Assembly: GCF_026914185.1 (NCBI RefSeq)
Contig: NC_070562.1
Span: 5,766,001 to 5,830,000 of the forward strand
Direction of reading: 5' to 3'
Length of the DNA stretch: 64,000 bases
Source of the DNA: Puccinia triticina
Taxonomy: Eukaryota; Basidiomycota; Pucciniomycetes; Pucciniales; Pucciniaceae
Part shown: positions 44,598 through 56,976 of the stretch, piece after piece
How the letters are laid out: each line of letters starts with the position of its first letter
Numbering within the stretch: the first letter of the stretch is position 1
Position numbers and translations under genes: made by a program
The notes under the pieces: generated by a model
Seen by the model: only the letters and a program-made list of their open reading frames with translations
What the model was told of the DNA's origin: nothing
The model's database searches: none

Positions 44598-47500
44598 ATG
44601 GCACCATTCAAATCACGCGGTCGAGGCTCATACACGTCGTTCCGGGGCCGAGGGCGAGGCGGATACAAGCCGGGAGGGGGGCGAGGCGGCGGTGGCGTTG
44701 GAGCCGGCGGGGCAAAAGTCAACCGGACGGAGGACGGGCTGGTGCTCGAGAGTAACCAGGATCGCGAGGGCACCGAGAGTCTGGAGAAGTGGAACCGTGC
44801 ACAACAGGACCGAGAAATTGACGAGTCACTCGGATTCGTGCGCTTCGACCAAGGCAATCCGAGGGTCGGCTGGCTGATCAATATCCAGCCTGTGAGTCTC
44901 CTCAGTCCGATCATGCCCCCCTTCTTCGTCTTGATTTCAAGCCGCTCTCTTGTTACTTTTCTTTCAAGACCCTTGTCCAGGAGGCTCTAGGTCCGCAGTC
45001 TGATAAGGCCGAAGGCCCGTCACAGCCCAGCGCTGCCGTCGACCTTTACTTCATCCAGGATGATGGTAGCATGTTCCGGTCCACGCTCGTCTACCACCCC
45101 TACTTCTTCATCGCCAGCAGAGTCGGAAAGGAAGCCGAAGTCGAGGAATGGATTCGGAAGAAGTACGACGGCCAGGTGATGAAGGTCGAAGGCGTGATCA
45201 AGGAAGATTTGAAGTTGGTAAGAAGCCAATGCTCAACATCCGTTCAGCTCAGCTTAGCTCAGCTCACACACCTACATGCTTCCCCCCCTGCTACGCGCTA
45301 GCCGAACCATCTAGCGGGACATAGACGCCGATTCCTCAAGCTAGTCTTCCGGAACGTTGACCAGCTGTTGCGGGTGCGACGAGACTTACTAGCGGTAGCC
45401 CTCAGCAACAACGCGAAGATGGATGCACTGGACAGCTATGCCGAGGTGGTCAAAGCAGGCAGGAACGAGTTTGATGGGATGGACATCGAGGACTTTGACT
45501 CCCTCGACTTCGAAGGCGCGCAGGACCCCCTCGACGGCTCTTCCTCCAGGAAAGGGAAACTCCGCAGCCTTGTCTCGAAGTCAAACGCTCTTCAGCCCGC
45601 CGCTACTCTCCCTTCCGAATGGATTGTCGACATTCGCGAGTACGATATCCCCTACTACCTCCGGGTAGCCATCGACAAAAGTCCGCAGATCCCCTTTCGG
45701 AGAAACCGTAACCTTTTCTGATTTGTATGATTTTACGCGTTTGTAATCTTCAGACTTGCGAGTCGGACTCTGGTATACCGTCGCCATTGAACAGGACAAC
45801 GTCACCTGTACAACGATTCCGGAACGAGTAGAGCGAGCTGAACCGGTGGTGATGGCATACGATATCGAGACCACTAAGGCCCCACTCAAGTTCCCGGACT
45901 CAGCCAACGACCAAATCATGATGATTTCGTACATGATCGACGGCCAGGTAGCCCCTCTCGCACTTGTTCTTTAGACCCCCTGCTGATTCTTTATAATTGA
46001 TGTTTGTTTTCTAGGGCTTTTTGATCACTAATCGTGAGATCGTCGCTGACGACATCGCCGATTTCGATTACTCACCTAAGCCTGAGTACGAGGGTCAATT
46101 TACTATCTTTAATGAAGAAAACGAGGTTCGGGGTTTTTTTTTTTTTTCTTTCGTCTTTCGTTCATAAAGAACTACAGCGAAGGGCCTCATTGACGATTGG
46201 TTTCATTCTTAGCTGGCGTTGATTCGGCGATGGTTCGATCACATTCGCGACGCTCGACCGACCGTAATGGCCACCTACAACGGAGACAGCTTCGATTTCC
46301 CATTTGTCTACGCCCGAGCGGCCATTCATGGCCTCGACATGTTCAAGGAGATCGGCTTTAATCCGGACTCGGAGTCCGAATTTAGATCTCGAACTTGCAT
46401 TCATATGGACTGTTTCAAGTACTTTCCGCGCCTCCTCTTAAAAAAACACAGCTCACACTTGACTAAAGACTTATGTGTGCTTGTTTTTCCAGATGGGTCA
46501 AACGTGATTCTTACCTGCCACAAGGTAGCCAAGGCCTCAAAGCCGTCACTGTAGCCAAACTTGGCTATAACCCCATCGAGCTTGATCCTGAACTGATGAC
46601 TCCGTAAGTAAAAATTGAGACATTATACCCCTGCAGCAAAATTGTCAGCAAGGCCATCCAGCCCATTTCCTCACCAAGTCTTTTTTTGATTTCTTCTTCT
46701 AGATATGCGGTCGAACAACCTCAGACCTTGGCGCAATACTCCGTCTCCGATGCTGTGGCGACCTATTATCTCTACATGAAATATGTCCACCCCTTCATAT
46801 TCTCCCTCTGTAACATTATTCCCCTGAACCCGGATGAAGTCTTACGAAAAGGCTCTGGTACCTTGTGCGAAACTCTTCTTATGGTGAGTGGCTCACTCCT
46901 TTGCCGATGATTTCAGTAGCTCACGGTCTCTGATGGGTTCTGTTGCTTGCGCTCCAGGTTGAAGCATTCAATAGTGGCATCATCATGCCCAACCGTCATA
47001 CAGATCCCCACGGTACCATGTATAATGGCCACCTGCTTGAAAGTGAAACATACGTTGGTGGCCATGTAGAGGCTTTGGAAGCTGGCGTTTTTCGCTCTGA
47101 TATTCTTTCAGATTTTAAACTGGTACCTAGCCGATGTCAGAAGGTATGACCATCGTCTCATCCGAAGCCGGTGCTGATCTAAGCAACTGACTCACTTGAC
47201 TGTCTCTGTAGCTTATCGACGAACTGGACAGTGCTTTGAAATTTAGCATCGTCGATGAAGGAGAGTACGCATTGGAGGATGTTGTCAACTACAATGAGGT
47301 CCGAGCAGCCATTCTAGAAGCCTTGGAAACGATGCGTGATGAGCCAGACCGGCAGGAGTTCCCGTTGATTTATCACCTCGATGTTGCTGCTATGTATCCC
47401 AACATCATGTTGTCAAATCGACTCCAACCGGATTCCGTTGTCAGTGAAGGGATGTGCGCCGCCTGCGATTACAATCGACCCAACAAAACATGTGATCGGC

Positions 47501-50500
47501 GGATGGAATGGGCTTGGAGAGGGGAATATTTTCCTGCCAAGCTTGATGAGTACAAGATGATTCGAAACGCCATCGAATCCGAAGTCTTTCCATCCAAGAA
47601 GCCTGGCCAGCCACCCCGCAAGTTTGGCGACTTGGCACCTGCCGAACAAACGACGCTTCTTCACAAGCGGTTGGGCGACTATTCCCGTAAGGTTTATAGG
47701 AAAACTCACGAAACTAAGATAGAGGTGAAAAAAGCTATCATCTGTCAACGAGAGAATCCATTCTACATTGACACAGTCAGAGCCTTTCGTGACAGAAGAT
47801 ACACCTACAAAGGTCTGCATAAGACTTGGAAGAAGAAAGCCGACCAAGCTCAACAGGAGGGCCGCTCGGTCGGTGAAATCGCCGAGGCGAAGAAGATGAT
47901 CGTGATCTATGATTCTCTGCAGCTGGCGCACAAATGTATCTTGAACTCTTTCTATGGGTACGTGATGAGGAAAGGTGCGCGGTGGCATTCTATGGAGATG
48001 GCCGGGATCACCTGTTTGACCGGAGCAAAGATCATCCAAGCCGCGCGTGAAATTATTGACGAAGTTGGCCGCCCCTTGGAACTGGATACCGACGGGATCT
48101 GGTGCATGCTACCTAAGATTTTCCCGGACAACTATACCTTCAAACTCGCTAATGGAAAAACCCATGCGATCAATTATCCTTGCTCCATCTTGAATCATCT
48201 CGTCCACCAGCAATTTACGAATGATGCATATCATCAATGGAATCCTGAAACTAAGACCTATGACGTCAGAAACGAAAACAGTATCTTCTTCGAACTCGAT
48301 GGACCTTACAGAGCTATGATCTTGCCATCCTCGAAAGAAGAGGACAAGCTCCTCAAGAAGCGTTACGCGGTTTTCAACCCAGATGGCTCGCTTGCCGAAC
48401 TCAAAGGGTTTGAGGTTAAGCGACGTGGTGAATTGCAGCTCATCAAGATCTTTCAAACCTCGATCTTCGAGAAATTCCTCATCGGAGACGATCTCAAGTC
48501 ATGTTATGATGCTGTAGCCCAAGTGGCTAATCGGTGGCTTGATGTATTGGCAACAAAGGCTGCTAGCATGCACGATGAAGAATTGATCGAGCTCATTTCC
48601 GAAAACCGAAGCATGTCTAAAACCCTGGCGGAGTATGGGGCGCAGAAGTCAACATCAATCAGGACGGCCAAGCGTCTGTCCGAATTCTTGGGTAATCAGA
48701 TGGTTAAGGATAAAGGGTTATCTTGCCGTTTCATCATCTCCGCCAAGCCCCATGGTGCGCCGGTCACCGATCGAGCTGTCCCAGTCGCCATCTTCTCCGC
48801 TGAGCGCTCAGTCCAGCAACACTTTTTGCGAAAATGGCTGAAAGACAACTCCTTAGTCGACTTGTCCTTAAGGTCGATATTAGATTGGGGCTATTATACC
48901 GAACGGCTTGGATCGGTCATCCAAAAATTGATCACCATCCCAGCTGCCATGCAGAAAGTTCTTAATCCGGTTCCTAGGATTCATCATCCCGATTGGCTAG
49001 CGAGACGATTGGCAACTCGCGAGGATACCTTCAAACAACATAAGATAGACGAGATGTTTGCTCGACAAGCTCCTCTGTCTGCCGAAGATATCGAAGCCCT
49101 TCGCGCCGAGAAGCAGAAGAAAGCAGAAGCTCTGGCCCGCAAGGAGCCACCAGCCATCGTAGCACCTCCCAAGCCATCAATTCACGTCAATTACTCTGGA
49201 TGGATTGCTGCAATGAAGCATGTGTGGCGTGCCCAACGGGCGGCCAAGAAGGCAACACATAGTTCCAATTTCGTACCGGGCAGCATCGCTTCGATGTTAC
49301 ATGTCCAAGCCTCCAAAGTGACCAGCCATTCTTCACATCTAGAACTTGTCCAGCTCTTACCAAACCAGCTGAAGCCCGGAGAATTTCAAGCTTGGGTTTT
49401 ATTCAACGATGTTCTCCAGTCGGTTCGAATTACCGTCTTGCGCGAATTCTACGTCAACCTCAAACATGAACCTCGGCCCGATTTCTTTCCCGAATCATGC
49501 GTAGCTGAACCAGTCGTGAAAACCCTTCCCAGATCACAGGCCCGTATGAACCTTTTCAAGATATCTGTACCCGAGAAATTGTACATCGAGGATGCCTCTC
49601 ATTATCAACAGATGGTCACTTCGCCTGAGGTTGAAGGAGTGTACGAACGTCAGCTCCCGTTGCTACAGCGCGCTTTGATCCGGCTTGGTGCAATCAGTTC
49701 CCTGTCTTCTCAAAGCCGCCTTTCCCTTGTAGACGGAATAGATAAGGGGTTTGAATTGTCCGACTTGATCAGCTTAGAGCAGCAGGTCTCCCAACGACGA
49801 TACCTTGATAACGGCAAAGCGGTTCGCTATGTTCTTGTCTATCACTTCCAATCTGGCAGCCGACATGCAGTGGGTATCTTCAATACACACGCTGCAGCTC
49901 AAATATTTATCACCGATCGCTCTTCCGCCCCTCAAGTTCCGAACATACAAAAGTATTACAAAAACGTGTTCAATTCCCGACTTGCAAACATGCAGACCGA
50001 ACTAGGCGTTTTCGAGTACGACCCAAACATGTCAGTCGAGGTGACAAATGTCGCAACGGAGGCCCTAGCTCTGAAAGCTCTGAGCCGCGAGCTGGCTCTG
50101 CTCAAAGGTCAAAAGACCGGCCCCGGCTATGTTCTAATGATTAGTTCGATTAAGGATCTTTCTTATTACCAAGACAAGGTCTTTTCGATTTCCAAGTATC
50201 CGGTCGTCATGTTTCATTCTAGCCAAGCCGACAACAAGTTTGAAGCGTTTGGCTGGCAACGCTTTGCAGCTGAGCGGATGGTACAACACTACTTCCGTGC
50301 AGCCTCCTTTCTCCGTGAACGAATCATCCAAGCCGAACTATTCGATGTGCCCGTTGCCAACTTTGAGACGGACGCGTCTCGAAGCTTGATGGACCTTGAA
50401 TTTGCCAGAAAGCTCACCAAGGCCGACCATCTTGTCTGGTGGTCCTCGTCTCGAAAACCTGACCTTGGAGGAAAGGAGGTCGATTTGAATTCAGAGCTCG

Positions 50501-52110
50501 TGATGGACGCCTTGGCGAATCCGGAAATTAGTGTCATGGGTGCCTACTCGGATGCCTCTGTTGAACTCACCATACAACACCTCGCTATTAATTCGGTATC
50601 ACAGTCTTCCTGGGTCTATGAGGTCTCAGGGGGGACTGGAGGTTCACTCGGCTTCCAAAACGCTTCGCACAGCTTGGACGAATATTCTAAAGGTTCAGTC
50701 GCTTCCTCTCTTCTGGGAGATTCCGATCTGCCCGTCCAAACGTTCACCTTATTCCGGTCGATGGTCCGAGGTTGGATGGCTGGAGCCGCAAAGGAGGAGA
50801 CGAAGGGTCAATATCGCGGTCTCATCACGCACTTTTGGAGATGGTTAAGCTCGTCATCTTCAAACATGTTTGATCCTGCTCTCTATCGGTTTGTTCATGG
50901 CTTGATGAAGAAAGTGTTCTCCCAGTTATTAGCCGAGTTCAGACGTTTAGGGACGAGAATCATTTATGCAGACTTTGGACGGATCTTTCTTTTGACTTCC
51001 AAACCCAACTCGGCTAGCGCCTATGCCTATGCAAAGTACATCGTAACAGCTATTAATGGTAGAGATTTGTTCAGCTTTCTTGAATTGGAGATCGTGCGCT
51101 ATTGGGAACAACTGCTCTGGGTGGACGCGACCAACTTTGCCGGTATCACCTGCGGTGATCCACAAAATGAGCCCAATCCTGAAGCAGACGAAAATATCGA
51201 TATGAACTGGAACATGGTCAATTTCTTGCCACCAGCCCTTCAACAAGACTTTCTACACGTAGTCTGCCTGTATGTGTATGACGTTCATCAATGCCATAAC
51301 CAAGCCAGCAGCAACGACCAAATCCAATTAGAGGCCGATCGAAAACAAATCGAGGCCCAGCTCTTGCGCTCTCTAGTCAATTCTAAGATCACCCGCCAAA
51401 CTTTAAAGATTGTCAATCAGATAATTGAGCGACAAAACAAAGCAGCCTCTGATTCTGAGCTCCGAGCCGCCTTCGATTTCCCTCGACTTCCAGGCTCGCA
51501 CATTGCGATGAAGAAGCCAGTGCTAGAGTTTGTCAAGATGGTATGTTTCGTGATGGAGCTGGCAACGCTCGTGACAGCCGAAGTTCGGATCATGAAGCGA
51601 GTTCTACTTGACTTGATTGGCGTTCGAGAGTTTTCGAACGAGGCGGTCTTCAAGAACCCTTGTATTCCGTTCAAGATCCCGGACACGATCTGCAGGCACT
51701 GCAGTGCCGTGCGGAGCTTCGACTTGTCACGGGACCCGGACCTTCTGGCGAGTGCGTCGAGCCGTCGGGTTGGGGAGCCCCCAGAATGGTTGTGTGCCCA
51801 CTGTGGCCAGTCCTACGACCGGCTGGGGATCGAGGCTACGCTGATCGAGCAGCTCCACAAGCAGGTGGCCTCCTTCCAACTTCAAGACCTGCGCTGCTCA
51901 CGCTGCGCCCAGCTCAAGGAAGATACCATGAGCCTGCGATGCCCGTGCTCGGGTGAATACATCCTCGCCGGTGATTCCGGCTCACAGGCCGATCGCCCTT
52001 CCTCAGCTCATCTTAAGAGACGTCTCGCCGTCGCCCGGTCGGTTGCTGAGGCGCACCAACTCGATGTCCTCTTGGAATTTGTGCAATGGCTTAATTCACA
52101 AATCTCTTGA
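44598..52110 (+). CDS. POL2: DNA polymerase epsilon catalytic subunit, 2269 aa (10 exons)
   Basis: The leading-strand B-family replicase with proofreading exonuclease. Exons: 44598-44891, 44969-45217, 45302-45680, 45754-45947, 46015-46125, 46213-46418, 46493-46603, 46703-46883, 46958-47143, 47212-52110. The first 40 residues are an unusual Arg/Gly-rich tail. Exonuclease sites: AYDIETT (Asp344, Glu346), [11 protein letters not shown], and [16 protein letters not shown] (Asp531). Palm: [12 protein letters not shown] (Asp694), [14 protein letters not shown], and DTDGIW (Asp929/Asp931; DTDG is the epsilon form of DTDS). [17 protein letters not shown] matches the CysX motif that binds an iron-sulphur cluster in yeast Pol2. 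The inactive C-terminal half ends with two Cys pairs per zinc site: Cys2131/2134/2165/2168 and Cys2199/2202/2214/2216. Length equals yeast and human orthologues. Confidence 0.98.
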
Positions 52111-53140
52111 AACCTCATGTCCTGTCACTTTAGAGACTGACCTAGGTAAGTCCACCGAGCTTAGCTTTCCCCTCCGATCTTCTGCACTTGCGGCCTTCGC
52201 ACATGTTGACTTTTTTTTGGCTCCATTTCCTCTTTCTTCAGGTCTTCTTCAAGTCATTTCTTCGGATCAGTTTATGGCCCGTCTCGGTGTACACCTTGTC
52301 TAATACCATTCCTGCGGTCTATCAGCTACTCCAACCACCATCCCCATTATAATGTGCTTATTTCTCTTCGTAAACGGAACCCTTAGCCCTCATAACGCAA
52401 ACATACAGTTTCCTGTTGATCCATTTCCATATACATATACACATACACATACAGATATATCGTTATTATTCCCCTCTTGATTTTTAAAAAAAAAACCTGT
52501 TTCCTTATTTAGATATCTTCTTCGTGTAAATTCGGACATTGTAGATATGAATGTGTGGGTTTTATTCTAAATAGAAGTTTTTGGTGCTTTTCTATCTAGG
52601 CAACTAAATGCTAACCCGAAGCCGGCGAAGGGCTCACCCGCTATGTCACATCTGGAGTCCACCGGGAGGGTGGGTTCTTGAACAAGGGATGAACTGTGTA
52701 TATTAGCACTCTTCACATAAGCTAAACATCAGCAAGATTGGAATAAAGTTTATCCCATTGTGCCAGCCAATTTGGCTGGGAAATTATGCAGATGTATATC
52801 TCTCACCATGGTCATAGATTTCTTATGTGAACAGTGCTATTGTGATGATTTATGATGCTGATATGAATCATGGATGCAACTAGAAAAAAGGGTTAGTAGA
52901 ATGGGAAAATGTTTGCTTTGCAAGTAAGTTATTTGGCAAAAAGAGAAGGATGCCACACCAAATTTCCTCATAACCTCATGGGCGTGTTGTATGTTTTTTT
53001 TTTTTTTCATCATCAGTCATGTGCATTGGAATTTAATGAACCACCAAGACAAAATATCCTTTTTTTACAAAGCGATACAATCAAAACTTATGATGGAGAA
53101 AATAACAAACGTAGAAAATGAACGGTTCTATATATATTAA
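52111..53140. other. Intergenic between convergent POL2 and AP-1 gamma genes
   Basis: 3' regions of both genes. Contains a CATATACA-type microsatellite at about 52420-52455. No further gene is seen. Confidence 0.6.
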
Positions 53141-56100
53141 TCATGCAGTCACTGAAGCAGGGAAAGTAAAGTCGGTCTGGTCTTGCTTGGCTTCTCCATT
53201 GCTGGTGTACGAGATCCTCAATCTCAATCGAATTGTAGCCTAAACGATCTCGATCAAAAGGATCAGAACCTGCCACTGTATATCATAAGACTGCGATGGG
53301 TTTGAAGGAAACTTACACCTGGGGTGAACATGATTCTGAGTTGCTGTGTTTCGGTAATCCCTGGACTAATGTCCGCATTAGATATTGCCAACATTTTCAA
53401 TTTTTGGGTCTAGAGAAGAGATGAATTCAGCCAGGATGTTGACTCAAGTGAGAAGAACAGATATCCTACTTTGGGGACGGCAGCTTGAAAGATGACGTTT
53501 TGGATAGGACCAAGGCCATTAGCGACAAACTGAGCGGTGACGTCGAGGATATTGTTGGTGTTGGGAGCCTTTTGGGGAACGAGCGAGATTTGTAAGCCGT
53601 TTTGGTCGTAGGCGATGTAGTTCCTCGGGAGCACGGGCAGTTGTTCAGCATTGCCGCTTCCCAAAAGTTCACCGCCAAACATTGAAGATGTGGGTGGAGC
53701 CTGGGCTGCTGGTGTGGACTCGCCACCGAACAGTCCGAGAATGTCGTTGACTGAAGACTTGGGTGGTTGATTGGCCACAGGTGAACTGACGTCACCTGCT
53801 CCGCCGCCAAAAATGTCGGCTAATAAATCTTGCGTAGTTTGCGTAGTTGCTCCTCCAGTCGTCTCTCCCCTTGTTGGGGAAGTGGTGATCTCATCTCCCA
53901 TTAAATCAACCAGTGACTTGAATTTGTAAAGTCAAATCAATCTTATGAACAATCAGAATCTCTCAAAACGCTTCATGCGTGACTTTTTCGATGACATATT
54001 TGTTGACTTACGTCCTTGTCCACTCGGGTAGATCCGACTGCTCGCTTCTCACTGACGGTGCCCATGACCGAGGCCTTCAATTCAGGGGGTGGCATCCTCT
54101 CCAAAACGCCGGTCTTGATCTCGTGCATTGACAACAGCTGACTGAACTCGACAGCCCGTTGCTGGATTTCTAATTCCGCGGAAGATGTGAACCTGGCGAG
54201 AATTTGAGTGATGGTTGATTGCGCGTAAGAAGAAGGAGAGAGTCGTGAAGAGAGCTTTGCCAATGCAGTCAATGAGAACTGCCTAATTGTTTGATTGGGA
54301 TAGGGCGAAAGTAGAACGAGATCGATCAATTCAATGATGTCCGAATCTTGAACCTGGTTGAGAACGGCGATACAGATTCAATTAGTGCTACAAGTTTTTT
54401 AGAAGGCGTGATTCTATAAGAGCTATGAGGACTCCTATTACTGACTTCTGGAATGGCCTCTTCTGACTCCATTGCGACCCCACCTCCGTGGCTTTTGAGC
54501 ATCAGTTCGCCAAACTCTCCAATCACCCATAGCCCCGCTAATGTTAAGGACTCTTGAGATACGTCTTGACGCAGCGCCAAGTAAAGCTTTTGGGTCGTGT
54601 ATGCTTGCAGTTCGGGGGTGTGACAGACTAGACGAACAAACGCGGACAAAACTTCTTCTCTGACGTAGTTACCAGCCTGGTGAAGATATGGCAAAGAATC
54701 AAATCGAAAGCTGTCTGTCAGGAACAGTCAAACGCTGGAATTATCAGATTCCTTACCAATTTTAAAACTCTCAGCATTGTATCAATATGCCACCTTTTGT
54801 TAGGTGCAAATCGCTCGGCAGCAAGGCAGATTTGAGTAGTCATCCCGAGTTTGAACTCGTTGTCCGCGACTTCAAGAAAGGCCAAGAGTTCCCGGATCAT
54901 TACTCTCACATTTTGCTCATTGACAAGCGCATATGAGAGCTCCAGGGCTCGTCGTCGGATCGATATGTCCCCGTCACGCAGACAGTCGAGAATGATGGTT
55001 CGATGGCGCTGAACGGCATTCGTGTCTATTCCCACGACCTTGTTGAGCGTGTTCAAAGCTACGTAACTGTAACCAAAATTCAATCACAATCTCAGGATGA
55101 CTCAGATAAGGCTACGTACCGAATATTGTTATCTCTATTGCCCAAAAACTTCCCCAGGATGTTGATAGCCATCACTCGTAGGCCAGATTCAGCTTCGATT
55201 TCCAAGATAGTGAGTACAGCTTCATACAAGATCGAGTTTCCAACATTTTTAGCTGCTTCAGTATTTGTCGCAACCTGGGAATAATCGCATTTCGTCAATT
55301 TTTGCGTAACACGAAGTAGTACCAACAAGTGAGAAATATCGATGTACCTGAGCCAGGATATCATTCATCGTTTCACTGGCATGAGAATCCCCTTTGCCCA
55401 GCACCCTCAAGAGTCGTAGGATTTTGACTTGCAGAAAGGGATCGGTGATTCCGGATACGTCGTGTTCAGGAGAATATCCAGTGGTGACAAGTGCCTTGAG
55501 ATGGCGGACCAACAAAGGAACTGCCTGCAGACATAAACTGGAGCGGGTCAGCATAAATCAAGAACATGTGCAAGGGCGATCAACTGACCTTGCGGAAAGT
55601 CTGAAGGGCTTCTGGATCTAGTGCGCACATTTCTGTGACTAAGGTAACGCCGCATAGTAACACGCCATGGTTTCGATCCGAAAGTAAGGAAGTTGCTTTG
55701 GTGATGAAGTGATCGAGTAATTCCGGCACTTTTTTGATGATTCGGGTCGCGCAGAGAGCCGCCTGATCGGGAAGTCGCAAGAGCTGGATTCAGTGGCACA
55801 TCCAAATGTTGAAGCAGCGATGATCCTGCCATACCTTCTTGCGAATATATGTGTTGCTACTTCCGATCAGTTTCTCGACCTCGTTGACCAAGTCTCGAGA
55901 CATTTCCTGGAACAGGTTCCGTAAAATCGAAACGTCAGAATCACGTCGTGATATGCTCCAGTGTTCAACAAAAAGGTGAAAGGGTGGATGAAAAGTCGTA
56001 CTTCGGAGCTAATGTTAGCAAACGTACAAAGCGCAAGACCGACAATATACATATTGGCATGATTCATGTCACTTGTTGGGACAGTCACATTTTACGGATG

Positions 56101-56793
56101 GACATCAGTGATACGGAATGTCGACACAGATGATGATGGATGGACAGATGCGGGCTTACTTCTTCAAACTATTGGTTACCAGAGTTAGCACCTCCTGACT
56201 TTCGTCCAAGAGCAGCATGATTCCAAGGTAGCCCAGCCGTTTATCCGCAAACCTGAAAGATTGGAGTTGTTGATGTTCACATGTATACGTATTCATTAGC
56301 GATCTCCATCGAAAGATCAAGGCTATCTGCTAATTTGACAAAGTCCAACCTTGGTTGGGCTACTAGTTTCAAACATTCTATCTGGCCAAAATGAGCTGGG
56401 TGACCGAGCATGTGTATGTAGAGTAATTTCGCCACCTAGATTCAAAAGGCATGTCCACGTCAGTACCATCGGTTCAGATCCCAGAACACTATGCTCTAAC
56501 GACAGCTTCGACCAATTTTTGCATCTCTCTCCAACCTGCAAGCCCAATCCTCCGAATGATGACTCACATTATTGTACCTGTAGGCAGTTTCCTCCTCCTT
56601 GAAACTGGTCCGAATCGCAGCGCTCTCCTTTTGAATGACGGAACGCTCATCGGCCAGAGTCTTGGTAGCTCTGATGGCCTTGATCAGTGCTTTCAAGTTC
56701 TGATAAAACAAACATGCGGGGTAAGGTTTCGTTGAAATGGGCGCATGACAATCCAGGTCGGTGAGGACGAATCGGAACACCTACGTAATACAT
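53141..56793 (-). CDS. APL4: AP-1 complex subunit gamma (gamma-adaptin), 829 aa (15 exons)
   Basis: Large subunit of the AP-1 clathrin adaptor at the trans-Golgi network and endosomes. Exons (minus): 56785-56793, 56568-56699, 56350-56435, 56160-56252, 56002-56071, 55835-55906, 55589-55762, 55348-55524, 55120-55274, 54757-55066, 54446-54676, 54012-54353, 53470-53916, 53317-53409, 53141-53239. The start exon encodes only Met-Tyr-Tyr, then [20 protein letters not shown], the adaptin signature. The trunk (to about 600) has [38 protein letters not shown] and SIRRRALEL. The hinge contains [10 protein letters not shown] and DILGLFGG, clathrin-box-like acidic/hydrophobic words. The ear starts near 700 ([11 protein letters not shown]) and ends [11 protein letters not shown] hAT transposon lies about 180 bp upstream. 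Confidence 0.97.
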
Positions 56794-56968
56794 CTGCTCG
56801 ATGATGTCACTCGATCAACCGACAGAGTCCCGCACTAGATGGCTTCGATATTCCGAGGATGGGCTCGAGATGACTAGAAAGGTGCTGGGTGGTGGTGGAC
56901 CTGGCGAGTGAGTGTGGCGTGGCCCAGTGCCTGGCTGCTGCCCCGCGGGCCGCACGTCATACGTACGA

Positions 56969-56976
56969 CTTGGGCC
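56969..56976. repeat. Target-site duplication (left) of the hAT element, CTTGGGCC
   Basis: CTTGGGCC is repeated exactly at 59784-59791. Eight bases is the duplication length made by hAT transposases. Confidence 0.95.

Noticed and set aside
44019..44877. Overlapping ORFs of 188 and 205 codons before and across the POL2 start
   Set aside because: They follow the palindromic GC-rich sequence and run over POL2 exon 1 in other frames.
47413..48039. 208-codon minus-strand ORF within POL2
   Set aside because: Antisense shadow of the conserved polymerase palm region.
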